NCBI GenBank assembly: GCA_964035545.1 | Contig: OZ037766.1 | Location: forward strand, 11,791,722-11,851,721 | Reading direction: 5' to 3' | Source of the DNA: Bugula neritina | Lineage: Eukaryota > Bryozoa > Gymnolaemata > Cheilostomatida > Bugulidae | DNA length: 60,000 nucleotides | In this document: in pieces, positions 1 to 14,000 of the stretch | Layout of the letters: the number at the start of each line of letters is the position of its first letter | Position numbering within the stretch: position 1 is the first letter of the stretch | Notes under the pieces: model-generated | Told to the model about the DNA's origin: nothing | Seen by the model: the letters and a program-made list of their open reading frames with translations, nothing else | Database searches by the model: none | Made by a program: the position numbers and the translations under genes

Positions 1-210
1 CTCCGCGAGGCTGCTATTGGCAGTTGATAATCATATATTGTATTTGTTTTCTCGGCAACACATGATATTTTTTGTCTCTACAAGTTAAATCAAGTTCTTG
101 GATAGGCTAACTGAAAGTTATGTAAATATTGCTGGCTATTGTGAATAGATCACCTTTGAATAGATTCACTTTGAATATAACCTGTAACCTGGTCAGAGTT
201 CTGTCTGTAG

Positions 211-336
211 CTTGAGTTAAATATGAGTAGTTTTACTAACTCGGGCTTCCTAACTCCTAGGAAAAAGAGACGGACTTCCGTATTTTTAGGTTTTAATTTA
301 GCTCAGAGGCGTCAAAATTCTCATTCATGGAAACTG
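211..336 (+). CDS. Candidate upstream exon of the RGS12-like gene
   Basis: An ATG at 223 opens a frame reading MSSFTNSGFLTPRKKRRTSV and on to ...NSHSWKL. A possible splice donor (AAACTG|GTGACT) follows in phase 0 at 336. The RGS exon starting at 5061 also has a phase-0 acceptor, so the two join without a frame break. The block is rich in Lys, Arg and Ser, unlike the low-complexity DNA around it. An in-frame TAG lies at 208-210, but this is also the AG of a plausible acceptor (TTCTGTCTGTAG), so the block could be an internal exon starting at 211 as well as a first exon. No domain is recognised. The link to the RGS gene is inferred from phase and strand only, across a 4.7-kb intron. Confidence 0.38.
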
Positions 337-3260
337 GTGACTCATCATTCAACAGACAACCTCTTCCTAAGTGAGGAATGCATGGTGGGTAGCAGTAGCA
401 TGCTATAGCTGCAGTGATAGTAGTATTGTAGGGTATATGACTTGACACTATCTGATATAAGATTTGCTTTTTTTCTCCCAAAATATGAATAATGTGAGTG
501 TAGGTGCCAAATCTAAGAAAGCCAGATGGCTAATTTGCCTCAGAAAATGCTCTTCCATTCAAGATTTGGTATTCCTTCATATTTAAAGCTTTATTTTGTG
601 ACTTTATATAAGCTGCTCCTACTTTCAATGCTATACTAAAACTGATATAGTGAGGACGTGGTGCTAGGCTAGCATAAGACGATTCTATACTACATTACTG
701 AGGGCTCTTTTAAACTGGCAGATGTGTTTCTCGTTTATATTTACACCCAAGTTTATACGCATGTATCATGAGACCCACTAAACACTACGTTAGCATTAGC
801 AATACCATTATCTGTGAAACTAAACTATTTAAGTTGTTTTAAATATGTTTAAAAAGTTGTAAAAACCCAAATGGTAGATTTATAAATATGTTTAGTATTT
901 TTTTACTGTCCTTGCTTCTTTATTTACTTAATACAGAGCTTCCTGTGTGAAGAGCATATGTTTAAATTTCCTTTTCATAATAGAACCGTGAGTCGATGTG
1001 TTTATTTGGCTGGACGGTTATTTCCTTTTATTTTGGGACTCAACAATTCCAAGCAGTTAGTAAAGCATGTTTAGTCAAATTTTATGAGTTACCATGTTGC
1101 CCCTTGAGCTGCAAGAACTGTTGTTAAGAAAAGACAACTCTTACCATTTAAAGCCAAACCAATGTTGCCCTTCGAATCTGGAATAAGTAGCTGCTTTGCT
1201 AAATTTGTTTTTTGTTAAATGCTCTAAACTTAAATAAACCTCCTAGGCTGATTATTTTCTGCAGTTTATTTTATTTTTGGACTTGCTCCTGCATGAATTC
1301 CTTGTATTTTCTTTCTTTTCTCTATATATCACATAGTTCTATAAAACACTTGGTAAAGTTTCCATAAACTTTTCCAAGAGTAGGGAATTCAGTAAAACTA
1401 TAGGATAAAATCGCCCATGAAATATTTCAATATATGCCAAGTGAAACGCATACCATTCATCAAAATTATCTTATAATATGTATATTTTTGTAATGAGATG
1501 TATGTAGCATCTTGGCGTTAAGTATCCTCATGCAAACCTGGGCTGTTACTATTGGATGCATTTTCCATCTTTGAACACCCAGCTAAAGCATATAAAATGC
1601 AATTTCAAGATAACCAACTGCAGTGAACAATTTGCTCACAGTTTTTCTGGAACCAAATACCAAACACAGAGTTTATTATCTCACTGCAATCATTAATTTA
1701 CAGGTTTAAGATGTACTACTGCACTAGCTAAATAGTAGTTGTGTTCTCATGTAAAAAGTAATGCAATTCCTACTTTGTGTACTGTAGTCCAGTCTTAATG
1801 TTACAGAAAATAATTATATAACTTTGGGGTATTTTTAAAGCTGTCTTACTAAATATTTTTGGAGAATTATTTTGTTAATTTTTTGGGTTGATGAATTAAA
1901 GATATTTAGCTAATTAATACACTATAAAATCTAACTAGATGGTTTGATTATTATAGTGATCACAAACACAGTTGGTACATGGTATACATGTATATTAAAT
2001 GTAGGTGGTTTACTTCTATTCTAGTTGCATCAACTAACCTCTATAGCATAGCAAATGGCCGCAACCTTAATTACATGTAGAGCTGGGAGATTCGTGTGTG
2101 CTCAACTTGAAGGTTAGAGCATATAAGAGCAAGTCGTGCTGTTCTAGCTTTATTGGTGGAGCTTTGCTCAACTAACTAAGTGCCTTTCAAAACTATTTGC
2201 ACTAATATCAATGAGGAAAATTAAACTTCATTGATCCAGAGCTAATGTTGTTAACTTGTTAATTTTGCAATGCTTGTGGCATAAGCACATCAATGTGATT
2301 TATGCTCACTACACGCTGCTACTAACTAAACAAGGGAACTATCATTAATGCTGCTGCTACTGCTGCCATAGGTGCACACCGCCTTAACATTCTTCTATTC
2401 TGCTATTTTCAAATTCTTGGAAAAATGAGTACACGACGCCGTAATTTCAGGATGCCTATTAAGCGTATACAGGTTTTGTATAATATTTTATACTTTAATT
2501 CAGTGAATTATAATTAACCTTTATGCAGTTTGGGCTATTGTGCTCATATAATACTCAACTGGCTGTAGTTTCAAAATTTCAAGTTTCTCTTTATAAATAG
2601 CATCATGCAACTTAGCTGTAAGCATTTGAATGAGATGATAAGCCGCAAGCCAGTCTAGTATAATATGTTGATTTGGACTATTTTCTAATATAAAACTATA
2701 TTTATTATTAAGTTTGGGTGCATTAGAGCAACGTGTAACATAAATGCTTTGCCAAGGGGTAGTTTTGCAGGGTATCATATGCCTATCTATGCAGTGTATG
2801 CCTCTGTATCAGATGTCTATGCAGATATTGCATGTAATGTTAGTAAGTAGTGCTAGCATATGACGTAGGCATCATTATCTTTTATAAATTGCGTAAGTAC
2901 GTTATGTTTCTTAAACTAAGTATACTTACTTCTTTTTCATATATCTTTATATATAAAAAATATATCTTCTCAGTTATAAATGCCACTGGTGACTGGTGTA
3001 TGCAACACATACAGTGTGCACACATGATCACAAGTGTAAAGTTGACATGGTCCTAATGTCTAATTACATTTATTTTTACGAAAAACATAGTTTCACTTTT
3101 TAATAGTGAAAAGTTGCACAATAGAAAATCATTTGTCATAATGGTATTAGGTATTCATGCAAAAGCAGTCGGTGTATAAACTGTTTTTTTTTCCAAAAAG
3201 TAAAAATTTTATTCTGGATATTATTTTTTCATGCAAACATTTTCAGAATTGGCATTAATA

Positions 3261-3343
<83 letters not shown>

Positions 3344-5060
3344 ATTGTCATTGTTGTTAAAAATACAGCAAAGCAAAGTATCAATATCACACTAATGGTG
3401 GTAGAGCTAATAGCAGGTTTAGATTTTAAAAGTAATTTATTTTAAAAGCAACACTTCTACATAGTTTCTTCTAGTTCACTGTACTCCATAGGTGTTATTT
3501 TGTAATAGCACCTTACCAGTGCAGTGAACTGTATGAAACTATATAGTAGTGCTGTCTCTAAAAATAAACTACTTTTAATATTTAAACCTACAATACATGC
3601 GTATATATTATAGCATATAATACGTAAATTGTAAATTCCTGTATCATAATGCATGATTACATAGGATCCACTATCTCTATAATATTGTATGCTATGATTT
3701 CTGGACTCCCACTCTATATATAACATTATTTTATATTGAAATTTTCCACTTCATTGGATTAGTACAGAGTAGATAAAATAATATTTTATAATACATTGAG
3801 CTGCAGCAGCATTATATGAAATACTTTATTATATTAGAGTTTTGACAAAAATCAATTGATTTTGTTGCTAATAGCATGGGATGCAGGTTGACGTGTGGCT
3901 ATTTTTAGCACTTTTTCTTAATTAGTCATAGATAATGTACTGGACAAGTCAGGTATATTACACCTATTAGCACATATGTAGCTTTGATAATTTGGTTTGT
4001 TATTTTGTAAATTAACAAGCATAATGCAAGTAATAATATGTAGCATTTATTTGATAGCCAAACATTAAGAGGTAATTATTTTGAAAAGAAGCTCAACCTC
4101 TGGTTCATGGATTTAGAGAACAAAATACTTATTGTACTATTCCACAGATTTGAAAGTATCTTATTTAGTGATATCAAGTATTAAGTGTTCTATTAAGGAC
4201 AACTTCATATGCAGGTTAAATGATTTATAAATCAGATACTTGTCACCTAAATGTTTAAGCTTTGGGGTATTGATGTAGGAAATTGTATATTACTTTGTTT
4301 ACCATTCACTCTTACACAGCTCTAACTATTAACATTAAAAGTGATTTGTTATTCATATTCTGCACGTTTACTCAATAAGAAAAAGAATTAATGCCTGCAG
4401 TGCAATTCTATAAATATGATGATATAATAAGGAATACTTGATTCAGGATATAATTTTACTAATGGTATAATTTAACTTGCATTAATATTATTATACACAC
4501 TTATGCACATACATTTATATTTAGGTTTGCAGATTCCCAGCAGGTTGTTTTTCAGATTAATAGTGATGTCATACTATTAACCTGTAGGCACAATTATCGT
4601 GCCATTAGTGAAACTGGCAGAGTATAGTAGCATGTATAATAAGAAAACTATATTATACTTAGTATGTAGTGTTATTTAAGTAAGTTTCCTAATAATTAAT
4701 TCTATGTAAGTCTACTTAACCTTACCTGCAGAGTATAAAGTGTAGTAAATGGATTCATTGAGTCTAGACAAAGCTCCTGTTCATTTCTGTTATATGATTA
4801 TTATATAATTACTTTTGTATATAACATAATTATATAATACATTCTTTTCGTTAAAATGACTTTTCTAATATTTGATTAGTTGATGAAAAATTCCTCTTTG
4901 AAGTATTAATATACAGTTTAGGTGCAACTTTGCTAATTCAACATTGCTTCTGCTACAAGCAAATATATTGTCCTATTGAGTAATTAACAAGTCCATTTTG
5001 CACCTTTTAGGTTTCTTGAATATGTTGTTACTTGTATCTTATATACAGCTTCTCTTGTAG
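337..5060. other. No gene seen: AT-rich intron or upstream DNA
   Basis: No convincing exon, RNA gene or conserved domain on either strand. The short ORFs here (for example 2521-2778 and 3457-3726 on the minus strand) look like chance products of AT-rich sequence. A pure AT dinucleotide tract is listed separately. If the exon at 211-336 belongs to the RGS gene, this stretch is its first intron. Confidence 0.6.
3264..3339. repeat. (AT)n microsatellite
   Basis: An uninterrupted run of about 38 AT dinucleotides, probably length-polymorphic. Confidence 0.97.
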
Positions 5061-8000
5061 TCTTTAGTGGAGGTGGGGACGAGGAATGTGGATAGAGGCT
5101 GCCATGGGACTATGGGTAAGCAGCCATTGAATAACAACGATGTAGGCAGAGTTGCCAGCTGGGCTGTGAGCTTTGAAAATCTATTACAAGATGTGGATGG
5201 GGTGGAAGCTTTCAAGGTCAGCTGACTTATAATTATTTTTTACACAGCATAGTCATAGTATAATCACTAAGGGAGCAGCCGTAGTCTAGGGGTTGGAGTG
5301 TTTGCCTAGTAAGCAGGAAGTCATGGGTTCGAACCCCAGTAAAGGCCATCAGTGATGTTAGGAAGAGCATCCAGTCATAATTGCTCATGGGTCTCATCTG
5401 AGTAAGTCCTTAGCCCAATTTAACAAAAACCTCTTCCATCAGGGGCTTTTCTCACAGGGATGGTAATTGCTACATGGACATATAAGGTGTTCTAATTGTT
5501 CTTGAAACCTCATTTCTCAAACCTGAATGCTTCCAATTGTGCATTGAACTCTACTATAAATGATTATTCTCTTTCACAGATATGTACCATTTGGATAAGC
5601 CAAAATAAATTAATAAGCATTAAATGTACTAATTGAATATCATCTACATATATACCTACAAATATTTGTTTATACTGAGAAAATAGTGTTAGTCTAAAGT
5701 TTAAACCAAGACATCCAGCAATTATATTGAAATTCTACTTTATGTAGATGTTTAAAGCATGATATTTTTTATGTTTTATGTTTTTTATGAAAAACAAACA
5801 CTTAATTTATGCAAGGTTGTATAGCATTTGGTAATTTTTTGGTCGATTTTTATCAAATAAAATTTATTATCTAGCAAAATTACAGTTGGCTAAGTTAATA
5901 ATTAATAAATAAGTTTGTTTCTAAATTATTGATTAATTGGAGCTATTATCTGAATAGAAAGATATATAACAATGGGAAGATACATGTAAACGTAGTTGGT
6001 AGCAACTTGATCACAATAAATAAAAATAAAAAAAATTATTTTTAATGAAAAATTATTTTAACAATGTATTATTTTACACATTTAGAAATATCTAACACTT
6101 GAGTATAGTGAAGAAAACATAGATTTCTGGTTGGCATGTGAACATTTTAAGACCATCACAGATCCTGTGCAGGTGAGTTTATTATATAAGAACTGTAAGG
6201 GGGTCAGTGGCAAGGCTATATAGTGTTACATAAGTTATATAGTTATGTAACTGCTGCAGTTGATATGTGGTTTGGTTCTGGAAGTAAAACAGTTGTTTTA
6301 TTTAGCTGGGAAGAGAGGCTAGAAGAATGTACGAGGATTTCATAGATGGCACTAAGTGCATGCTTACTGCAACAGTCAACATTGATAGTAGAGCTACTAA
6401 TCTGGCCAAGGAGCACCTGGACCACCCCACATCCGACATGTTTGATGAGGCGCAGAGTCAGGTACTGTGGCTATGATGTGAACTAGTGTGTTTGGCAGAG
6501 AGCCAAATCTCCGAGATTGTTGTAACTTACCTGAAGTGAAATTTGTCTCCATGCTGATTTATTTTTATATAAAGTGTTAGATTTATCTGCTTTGACTCAG
6601 AAGTGATGGTGCATATGTCCAACTATGGATGCAATAAAATTTCTAGGCATTTGTATGCTAAGAAAATGAAATAGATTCTAGTATATTGAGTGTATAAACT
6701 GTGCAATATGGAGTCGTCTACCATGTATATGTTGACTGCACTGTGTTTATACTTCCTGTTATAGATATTTAGGTTGATGAAAACAGATAGCTACACCAGG
6801 TTCATCAAGTCAGAGTTTTATCAGGCATACTTAGTAAAAGAGTTTGAGAAAGACAAGGCGAAGGTGAAGTAATGCTATTTTATGTAACTATTATTTCTGT
6901 ATGACGTGAGTGATTACTCTCACATCATCAATAAAACAATGACTGTTAATAGATAGGCACCTGCTGGAGCTGATCACCTTTTGAGATTGGCATTTGCTTT
7001 ACTCCAACTTTTTATTACTTTACAGTGTATGTATGCAGTGTATGTATGCAGTGTATGTATGCAGTGTATATATGCAGTGTGTATATGCAGTGTGTATATG
7101 CAGTGTGTATGCAGTGTGTATATGCAGTGTATGTATGCAGTGTGTGTATGCAGTGTATATGCAGTGTGTATATGCAGTGTGTATATGCAGTGTGTGTATG
7201 CAGTGTATATGCAGTGTATATATGCAGTGAATAAATGCATTTACATGTCAGGGCTATAAATCCTTACAGGTTCAGCTTACGTAATAGTAGTTGTATAGTA
7301 TTGTGGTTTTTACTCACTGGACTCAGATACTGACCTCAGTGCGTGAAATCAAATAAGAGTCATGGAATCTGAAAGGGTACACTTTGAATAATATCAATTA
7401 CAGAATATCATATCTTTTCATGCCTTTACAAACATCGTATAATATGATTATATGGATAAATGTTGAAAAATTTTATCTTTCAAATAAATAGCTACTTGTT
7501 ATATACCTTTGAGGTTCAACAAATGCACTGGAGTTTTATATTCAAAATATAGAGTATACATTGCAGTAATATAACTGAAATGTATAACCTTATTACAATT
7601 TCTGGGCCAGGTAATACATGTTAGGCTATTAAATAAAAACTTTTTAAGATTCTGAGATTAAATGTAAAACCACAGTTCCTCTATAAGTGTGGTGTCGGAA
7701 TAAGTATGTAGATCTGAGTGTTGAGTAAGACAACTCCTATATATAACGAATTGTTATTTTTAATAACTTCAACACAAACCAGCCTTAATATTGATTATCT
7801 TCTAGTCATGATAGAAACATACTGAATCAATGTGAAATAAAAAGTGGGTTAGTTTTCATTTCAACATAAATTGTGACACAAAACATAAGGGGAATTTAAA
7901 TTTAATTGTATAATTTTAGTTTTATCAGTTAAATTGAAAGAAATCTTCCACGTTTGTTTACTATACTATTTGATGGTTATCTTATTGTAGGCGGGGCCAT

Positions 8001-11000
8001 CTCCCGTCTCCTCTGAGTCATCCGACACTCAGAAACGCCGTCTCTTCCCCAACATATTTAAAGGTAAGTAACATGTACAGCCTACCTCTAGCATATACAC
8101 CGCACACTAAATGTACAGCTTCTTCGCTTATTGCATCTTGTATGAAAAAACAGGAACATAATAATTATTGCTCTTAATTGCAAGTTAATGAGTTCATTTA
8201 AATTAATTGAATGCTGAGAGATGATGCTGGTGCAGTAATTATATTATCAAATGGTTTGTGTTACAGATATATCCCGAACTTTTACTAACAGAGTGCAATC
8301 TGATAGCGTAAACTCTGCTCGCAAATCTGGCTCCCATAGTTCTGATGACAGCTCTTTAGAAAGAGTTCGTCCTTCTGCAAAGTCTAACAGATATGATAGT
8401 TCTTTAACCGCTGATCTTAGAGACATGAAACATAGGATGGATCGAGCAGTGAGTTGTCTATGCACTCAGACTAAGGAATATTAGTGCATTGCTGCCTATT
8501 TACCTAAGGTTTAAATTCACATCCAGGGTTTTAAGTATTATATAGATTTCAAAAACTTGCTTTAAATAATAGTGATGCAATGTTTTTTTAGTCGCCAAGT
8601 GATGTTGATAGTGAGAGACTGCTGAGAGTCGTCCTTCCAGATGGTTCTACTTCTGTCCTTCAAAGGAACCAATCAGAATCGCTTCACAGTATTCTTGCAG
8701 CCATTCTTATTAAGAAGACAGACTTGGCTGTTAATTCAATTGATGTGTTCCCTTTGCAGTCTGACAGAGTAGGTCTATTAGATGATGACATTTCACATGG
8801 AGTTATCTTTCTATTTTAGTTGTCATTTTCCTTGAGACTATTAAACTGCATGTCCGTTGTTCATCAATTGGAATTAATTAATTACTGTTATAATTGTGTT
8901 TATCTTACTGTTAAACAAGTATTTGTATGTCTTGCTAATTGCAGGCCCTGGATGTTTCTTTAAAACTCAAAGATATACCCTATCAGGAACTTCGGGTAGA
9001 GAAAAGATGCATAGTCAAATTAGTGCTTCCTAATTGCAAAGTTATTGGAATTAAGGCTAAGCCACACAGAACTATAGGGGACGTAGTTAAACCTGTTCTA
9101 CACAAGTACGACTTGAATATTGATCACGCAACTATTACCAACGTAAGTATAAAGGCATATGTTTGATGTATGTAATGCAAATACCCTATGTGCACATTAC
9201 AAAGTGTTACTGCACTAAGTATATGCAGAGTTTACTTTCACAACATTTTTAAGTTCACTACCTGCTACTGGCCAAATTTTTTCAACCCAATACAGTGCTC
9301 CTTTCGTATCTCACTAAGCTACGTGTAGAATACCAGATTTAACTCACGGATCCAATTCGGCCATTTTGTCCCTATACAAACATACATAAGCCACAGAACA
9401 AGGGTCCAAGCCTCACTATATAGTTATTATTATATTATATTCACCGGCTTTCCATGGATCGATCTCAGCGAGATCGATCTGAGATCGATCCATGGAAAGC
9501 CCGTGTTTATGTTATAAATTCGCTGTTTATATTGTTCACATTTTGTTTACTACAATTACCTAGTGAGTGTAACTACACGGTATCTATGCTATAAAGTTTA
9601 AATGTATCATGTGTAAAGATAAGCTACATGTTAATATTACAAAGAGTACTGTCTCAATTAGATGACTCATAATTTCTTGTAGAATGGACAGTCTGTGACC
9701 CACGACCAGCCAGTTGTGTCTGTGGACAATATCAAGCTTGCTGTAGCAACCAATGAGCAGATGCGTGGTGAGTTCGTGTGTGCTCTACAGGCTGTTTCGA
9801 ATTTACTTATAATCAGTACTTTCACCCTTTTCATGGTGCTAAGGGTGCACCTGGGGCAGTACTAAGGTGGTACTGGGGTAGTGTTAGAATGGTGTTACAG
9901 TATACTAGCTCATTTAAAGTACTGGAATAGAATATTAATTACTGTAGAGGTCAATTGTTTTAAAATAGCATAAAGTCATTACATTGTTGACATTGGGTGT
10001 GCTAATGTGCTCTTTAATATCATATGAATGTAAATAATGCAAGCATCAACACCTACCTAACTGATTCCTCTATCCACTTTGTCTGTGTATTTAATATCCC
10101 TAATGTTTGGGATTTCAGTCTCATCAAAGTTGAGGAAAGGTAAATCTTCACCGTAGCACCACATTGTAATGTTTTATTATTTCTTAAAGAATGTGCCACA
10201 CATCATATTATATTTAGAATTTCTTTCCTCATTAGTCTTTTTTCAAACATTTCTCTAGTCACTAGTGTACCCCTATTTATGTTACCTTCAATGTCTTTTT
10301 ATTAGTATTACTATATTTAGCAGAAACATATCTATATATTTGCCTCTTTGTATTCATGTGTAGAGCGTATGACTGCATGTGTAACCTTATTCATTGTACA
10401 GTGACAGCATTCAGTAGTTCCCACCTGCAGTACAGTCTACTGTTACTGTATACAGTATACTGCTTACATGAAAACTAATGTAATAAAAAAAGGGCAGCTG
10501 TAATAGTAATCCTAACTTTTAATATTTTTTCAACTGTAATGAAAGTGTGACTTGATGTATTTGTTGTGTTGAGAACTATACTCAAGTTTAAGGTCTGTTA
10601 TTTTAGCAATATTCAAAATAATTGTATTGCAATGGAAATGTATACCAAATTTTACATTTCTCACCTAGGGGACTGTAGTCCTGCATGGGTAGATGTACAG
10701 AAATTTACAATTTGTTGTGTTAAAATATCACAATTGAAACACCTTGTTATTGTTTTGGTGAACAAAATTGTAAAATTGTGATCATTATAAGAAAATAGTG
10801 ACTATTACAGTATCAGTAGCAGAGAGCTCGGTAATCAACGCCAACAAAATTGAAAGCTTCACTTGTGTCTTCTTCATGTATAGTTTTGATTATAATAATC
10901 GATACTAAAATTATTACTTTCAGGAATATTAAAGAAAGGTAAATAATTTAACATTAGGATCAAATATCAATGTTGTATATGGCCAACTAGTTGTAGCCCA

Positions 11001-14000
11001 CTCTGTCTTATATGTCTTCAATTCTCTTCACTACTCTTCACTACCTTGAAACATTTGTAACCTCTACATGTTTACCATTAGTTTAACGTGTTGCAAAGCC
11101 ACATCTTTACAGACTACAAATGATTTAAGAATAAATCATTCAATTCAATATTTACCTGAAGATCACCTCTCAATCTAACAATGCAGAGCTGTATGGTCCC
11201 TTGTAAAGGGTATTCTAATCAACGTTATTCTCTGCAACACCTACATAACTTTAATGAATTTAATTTTAGTGAATTGATATATTAAAAAAAATTGCATTGT
11301 CATTGAATACTAGCTGTTAGTGGGTAGATAGTTAAAGTAGTTTAGATATTCTGTTGTATATGGTAATCTTCCTTTTACATTGTACCTGTAACTTCTTATG
11401 TACCAGGTAGCATTATAAAACTGCTTTATAAGTTTATCATCTTGCTGACCTTAATTGTGTATATTTTCAAAAGGTCCATGTCTTTAAGTAAGTCTTCCTT
11501 ACATATCAGTTTCCCACACGTAAAACTCTTTATACTTTGGATTTCACCCTAAATATCATTTTCTAGAAGTCAACATTTTTTAATAAATGTCTGTAAGCTC
11601 ATATATAATAATAACAGACACTTTAGACATACAGACAAACATAGTTGATATACACAAGTTCATGTTTTACAGTTTTATACTCTAATATACTTATTGTTGG
11701 TTCATTCTTTATCTAATTAAGTTCTTTTTCAGATTGGGGAATATCTAAAAAGACTCCTAATGCACACATTGGTGTAGATGATTTGGTAGATTTTGAAGTT
11801 ATCTTCTCACGAGATGCTAATGTTGAAGATTCCTTATCCAAGGTGGGTGGAAAATTAAATACTTTGGCTGTTTCAGCCAGTGTTTCTATTTCATATATTA
11901 AATCTGCATATATGTATTATAGTAACATATTATGTATTATAGTAGCATGTGTATTTTAGTAGCGTATGTATTATAGTAGCATGTGTATTTTAGTAGCATA
12001 TGTATTATAGTAGCATATGTATTATAGTAGCATATGTATTATAGTAGCATGTGACACAAAGTTTCCCAGTCCTAGTAAATTTCATGCTGCAAAACAGTTT
12101 CATCTTACTTAGGGTTGGGTGAGATACTGCCCCAAAAATGTAGCTGTTGCTTGTCAAAGCAGGCTATGACCAAATGCACTGAATGAAATTCATCCGTTTA
12201 TCTCTCTAATTTTTTATCATGGAAAGGAAATTAAAGTGACAGTTCCATTTATTTCACCAAGATATTTTATTACAGCTTCATGCAGCATATAACAGTTTTA
12301 AATTAGGTTATATAAGTAATAGTTCATTCATACCTCTTGATATATACTTAAGTTGGGGTTAATGACAGCTCAACTATTGATTATATTATAAGTAATACTT
12401 GTGTTGAACAAATTCATGTAAAGTTATGGAAGGAGAGTTTATTCTAGACTGCAATCAGTTTTTCCATATATAATCTGTTGTGGGACTTCAATACCAGGCT
12501 TTAGTAAAAGCAATTTTTTCTAACAAACGCACAATATCACGAAATTAAAGAAGCCTGTTATAAAGTCCTATGTGATTGTCCTGAGGTCACAAGTAGAAGT
12601 ACATTTAGCAGACTGCGTCTTACTTCCACTTTACTCCCACTTTTTTATTATGTTTGAACTATTTATTAGCTTCCCTTTACTAATACATGGAGATATTGTT
12701 GGTTTTGAGATGACTATTTTTGATAAACTGGTTATTAGAGTTATAGTAACCATACTAAAATGGCAAGTAATGAAAATACTTCTCAATAACATAAACATGC
12801 TAGTAAAACTTCCAATCACATTTCAATACCAGACACAGAATGAGAGCATAGATATAGACCCGCATCATTTAATAGCCTTGTCAATATTTATTGCATACTG
12901 TGAGAATTACTATCAGCATAAGAACTAATCAAGATTTAAAGCATTAATTATCTAAATTAAGCTTTAAACTAATATTACAAATATAATTGTAAAAATATGA
13001 AAATTTTCCAAGTCAACACGTCAATGAAATCTGACAATACCCAGCTAGGCTAGCTCTGCAAATCTCCTTGTTTTTAGCCTTAGATCTAATGCATGAAACT
13101 TTGCATGTATTAAGATGCTTTCTGCTTTACACCCACCCTTCATGAGATTTTTAATGCATCCCAATTAAGGCCGTCGACTCTCCTATTGAAGTGGAGTTAT
13201 ATTCTCACTAAAAGCTGTCGTAATAAATTCAACCCTTGTCAATGCATAGCAAGTGAATCTCTTTAAACACTGAAACCTACATGCTTATTTTAAAGAAAGG
13301 CTTCTTAGGTGAAGTCTGTTACCAGGTATGCCTGTCAAAATGTAACTTGGTAAACTGCGCGGTACCACAAATTCCAAACTCGCCCCAAAATGTTTTATTG
13401 GTTTGCCTAGACGTGCTGTGATTGGTTTGCTCACATGTGACTGGCATACCCAAAAACAGACTTCTTAGTTGCTTGTATTCTGCATGTAAAAGTGCCTTAA
13501 TTGTATGTATGATCTTGACATTTGCACTTTTTGGTTTAGAATATAATTATAGTGGTTGCTTATTCTGTCTTATTGCTAGAGGTCGAAGGGCTCTCAACTA
13601 TTAGGCATGCTCAAAAACTATTCCTTAGATGATAGCAAAAGCACCCTTAGAAAGTCCAAAAGCAAGAATGTAACATTTGGACCCACAAAAAGTTTGGATG
13701 ATAGACATCTAGCCAAAGCTACCACCAATGGTATGTTGCCATGGGCTTAAAATTTCGCAACTTGTTTATGCTCTATTAGCTGTAGTCTGCCTGTGCATGT
13801 GCTGGTGAAATTGCTGACTATCAAGCTTTTACTTTTCATTGTTTCACGATTCTATAGTCTAGATTGTGCAGTTATCTATTTAAATATAGTATGGCATTGT
13901 CTATATTTTATTACAGTAATATTTATATACCTCGTTTTGGTAACATTTCCTGGTAATGTCGTGATTCTGATTAACAGAAAAGTTCTTAGAAATGCTGAGC

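Noticed and set aside
5271-5347. Functional tRNA gene
   Set aside because: Has A-like and B boxes, but no proper acceptor stem and no T-run terminator, and runs into a SINE body.
6974-7259. Overlapping Cys/Met/Tyr-rich ORFs on both strands
   Set aside because: Produced by the ATGCAGTGT minisatellite in an RGS intron.
12572-12928. 118-codon open frame rich in Ile and Leu
   Set aside because: Opens on GTG, lies inside an RGS intron without splice signals or recognisable motifs, and has the composition expected of AT-rich DNA.
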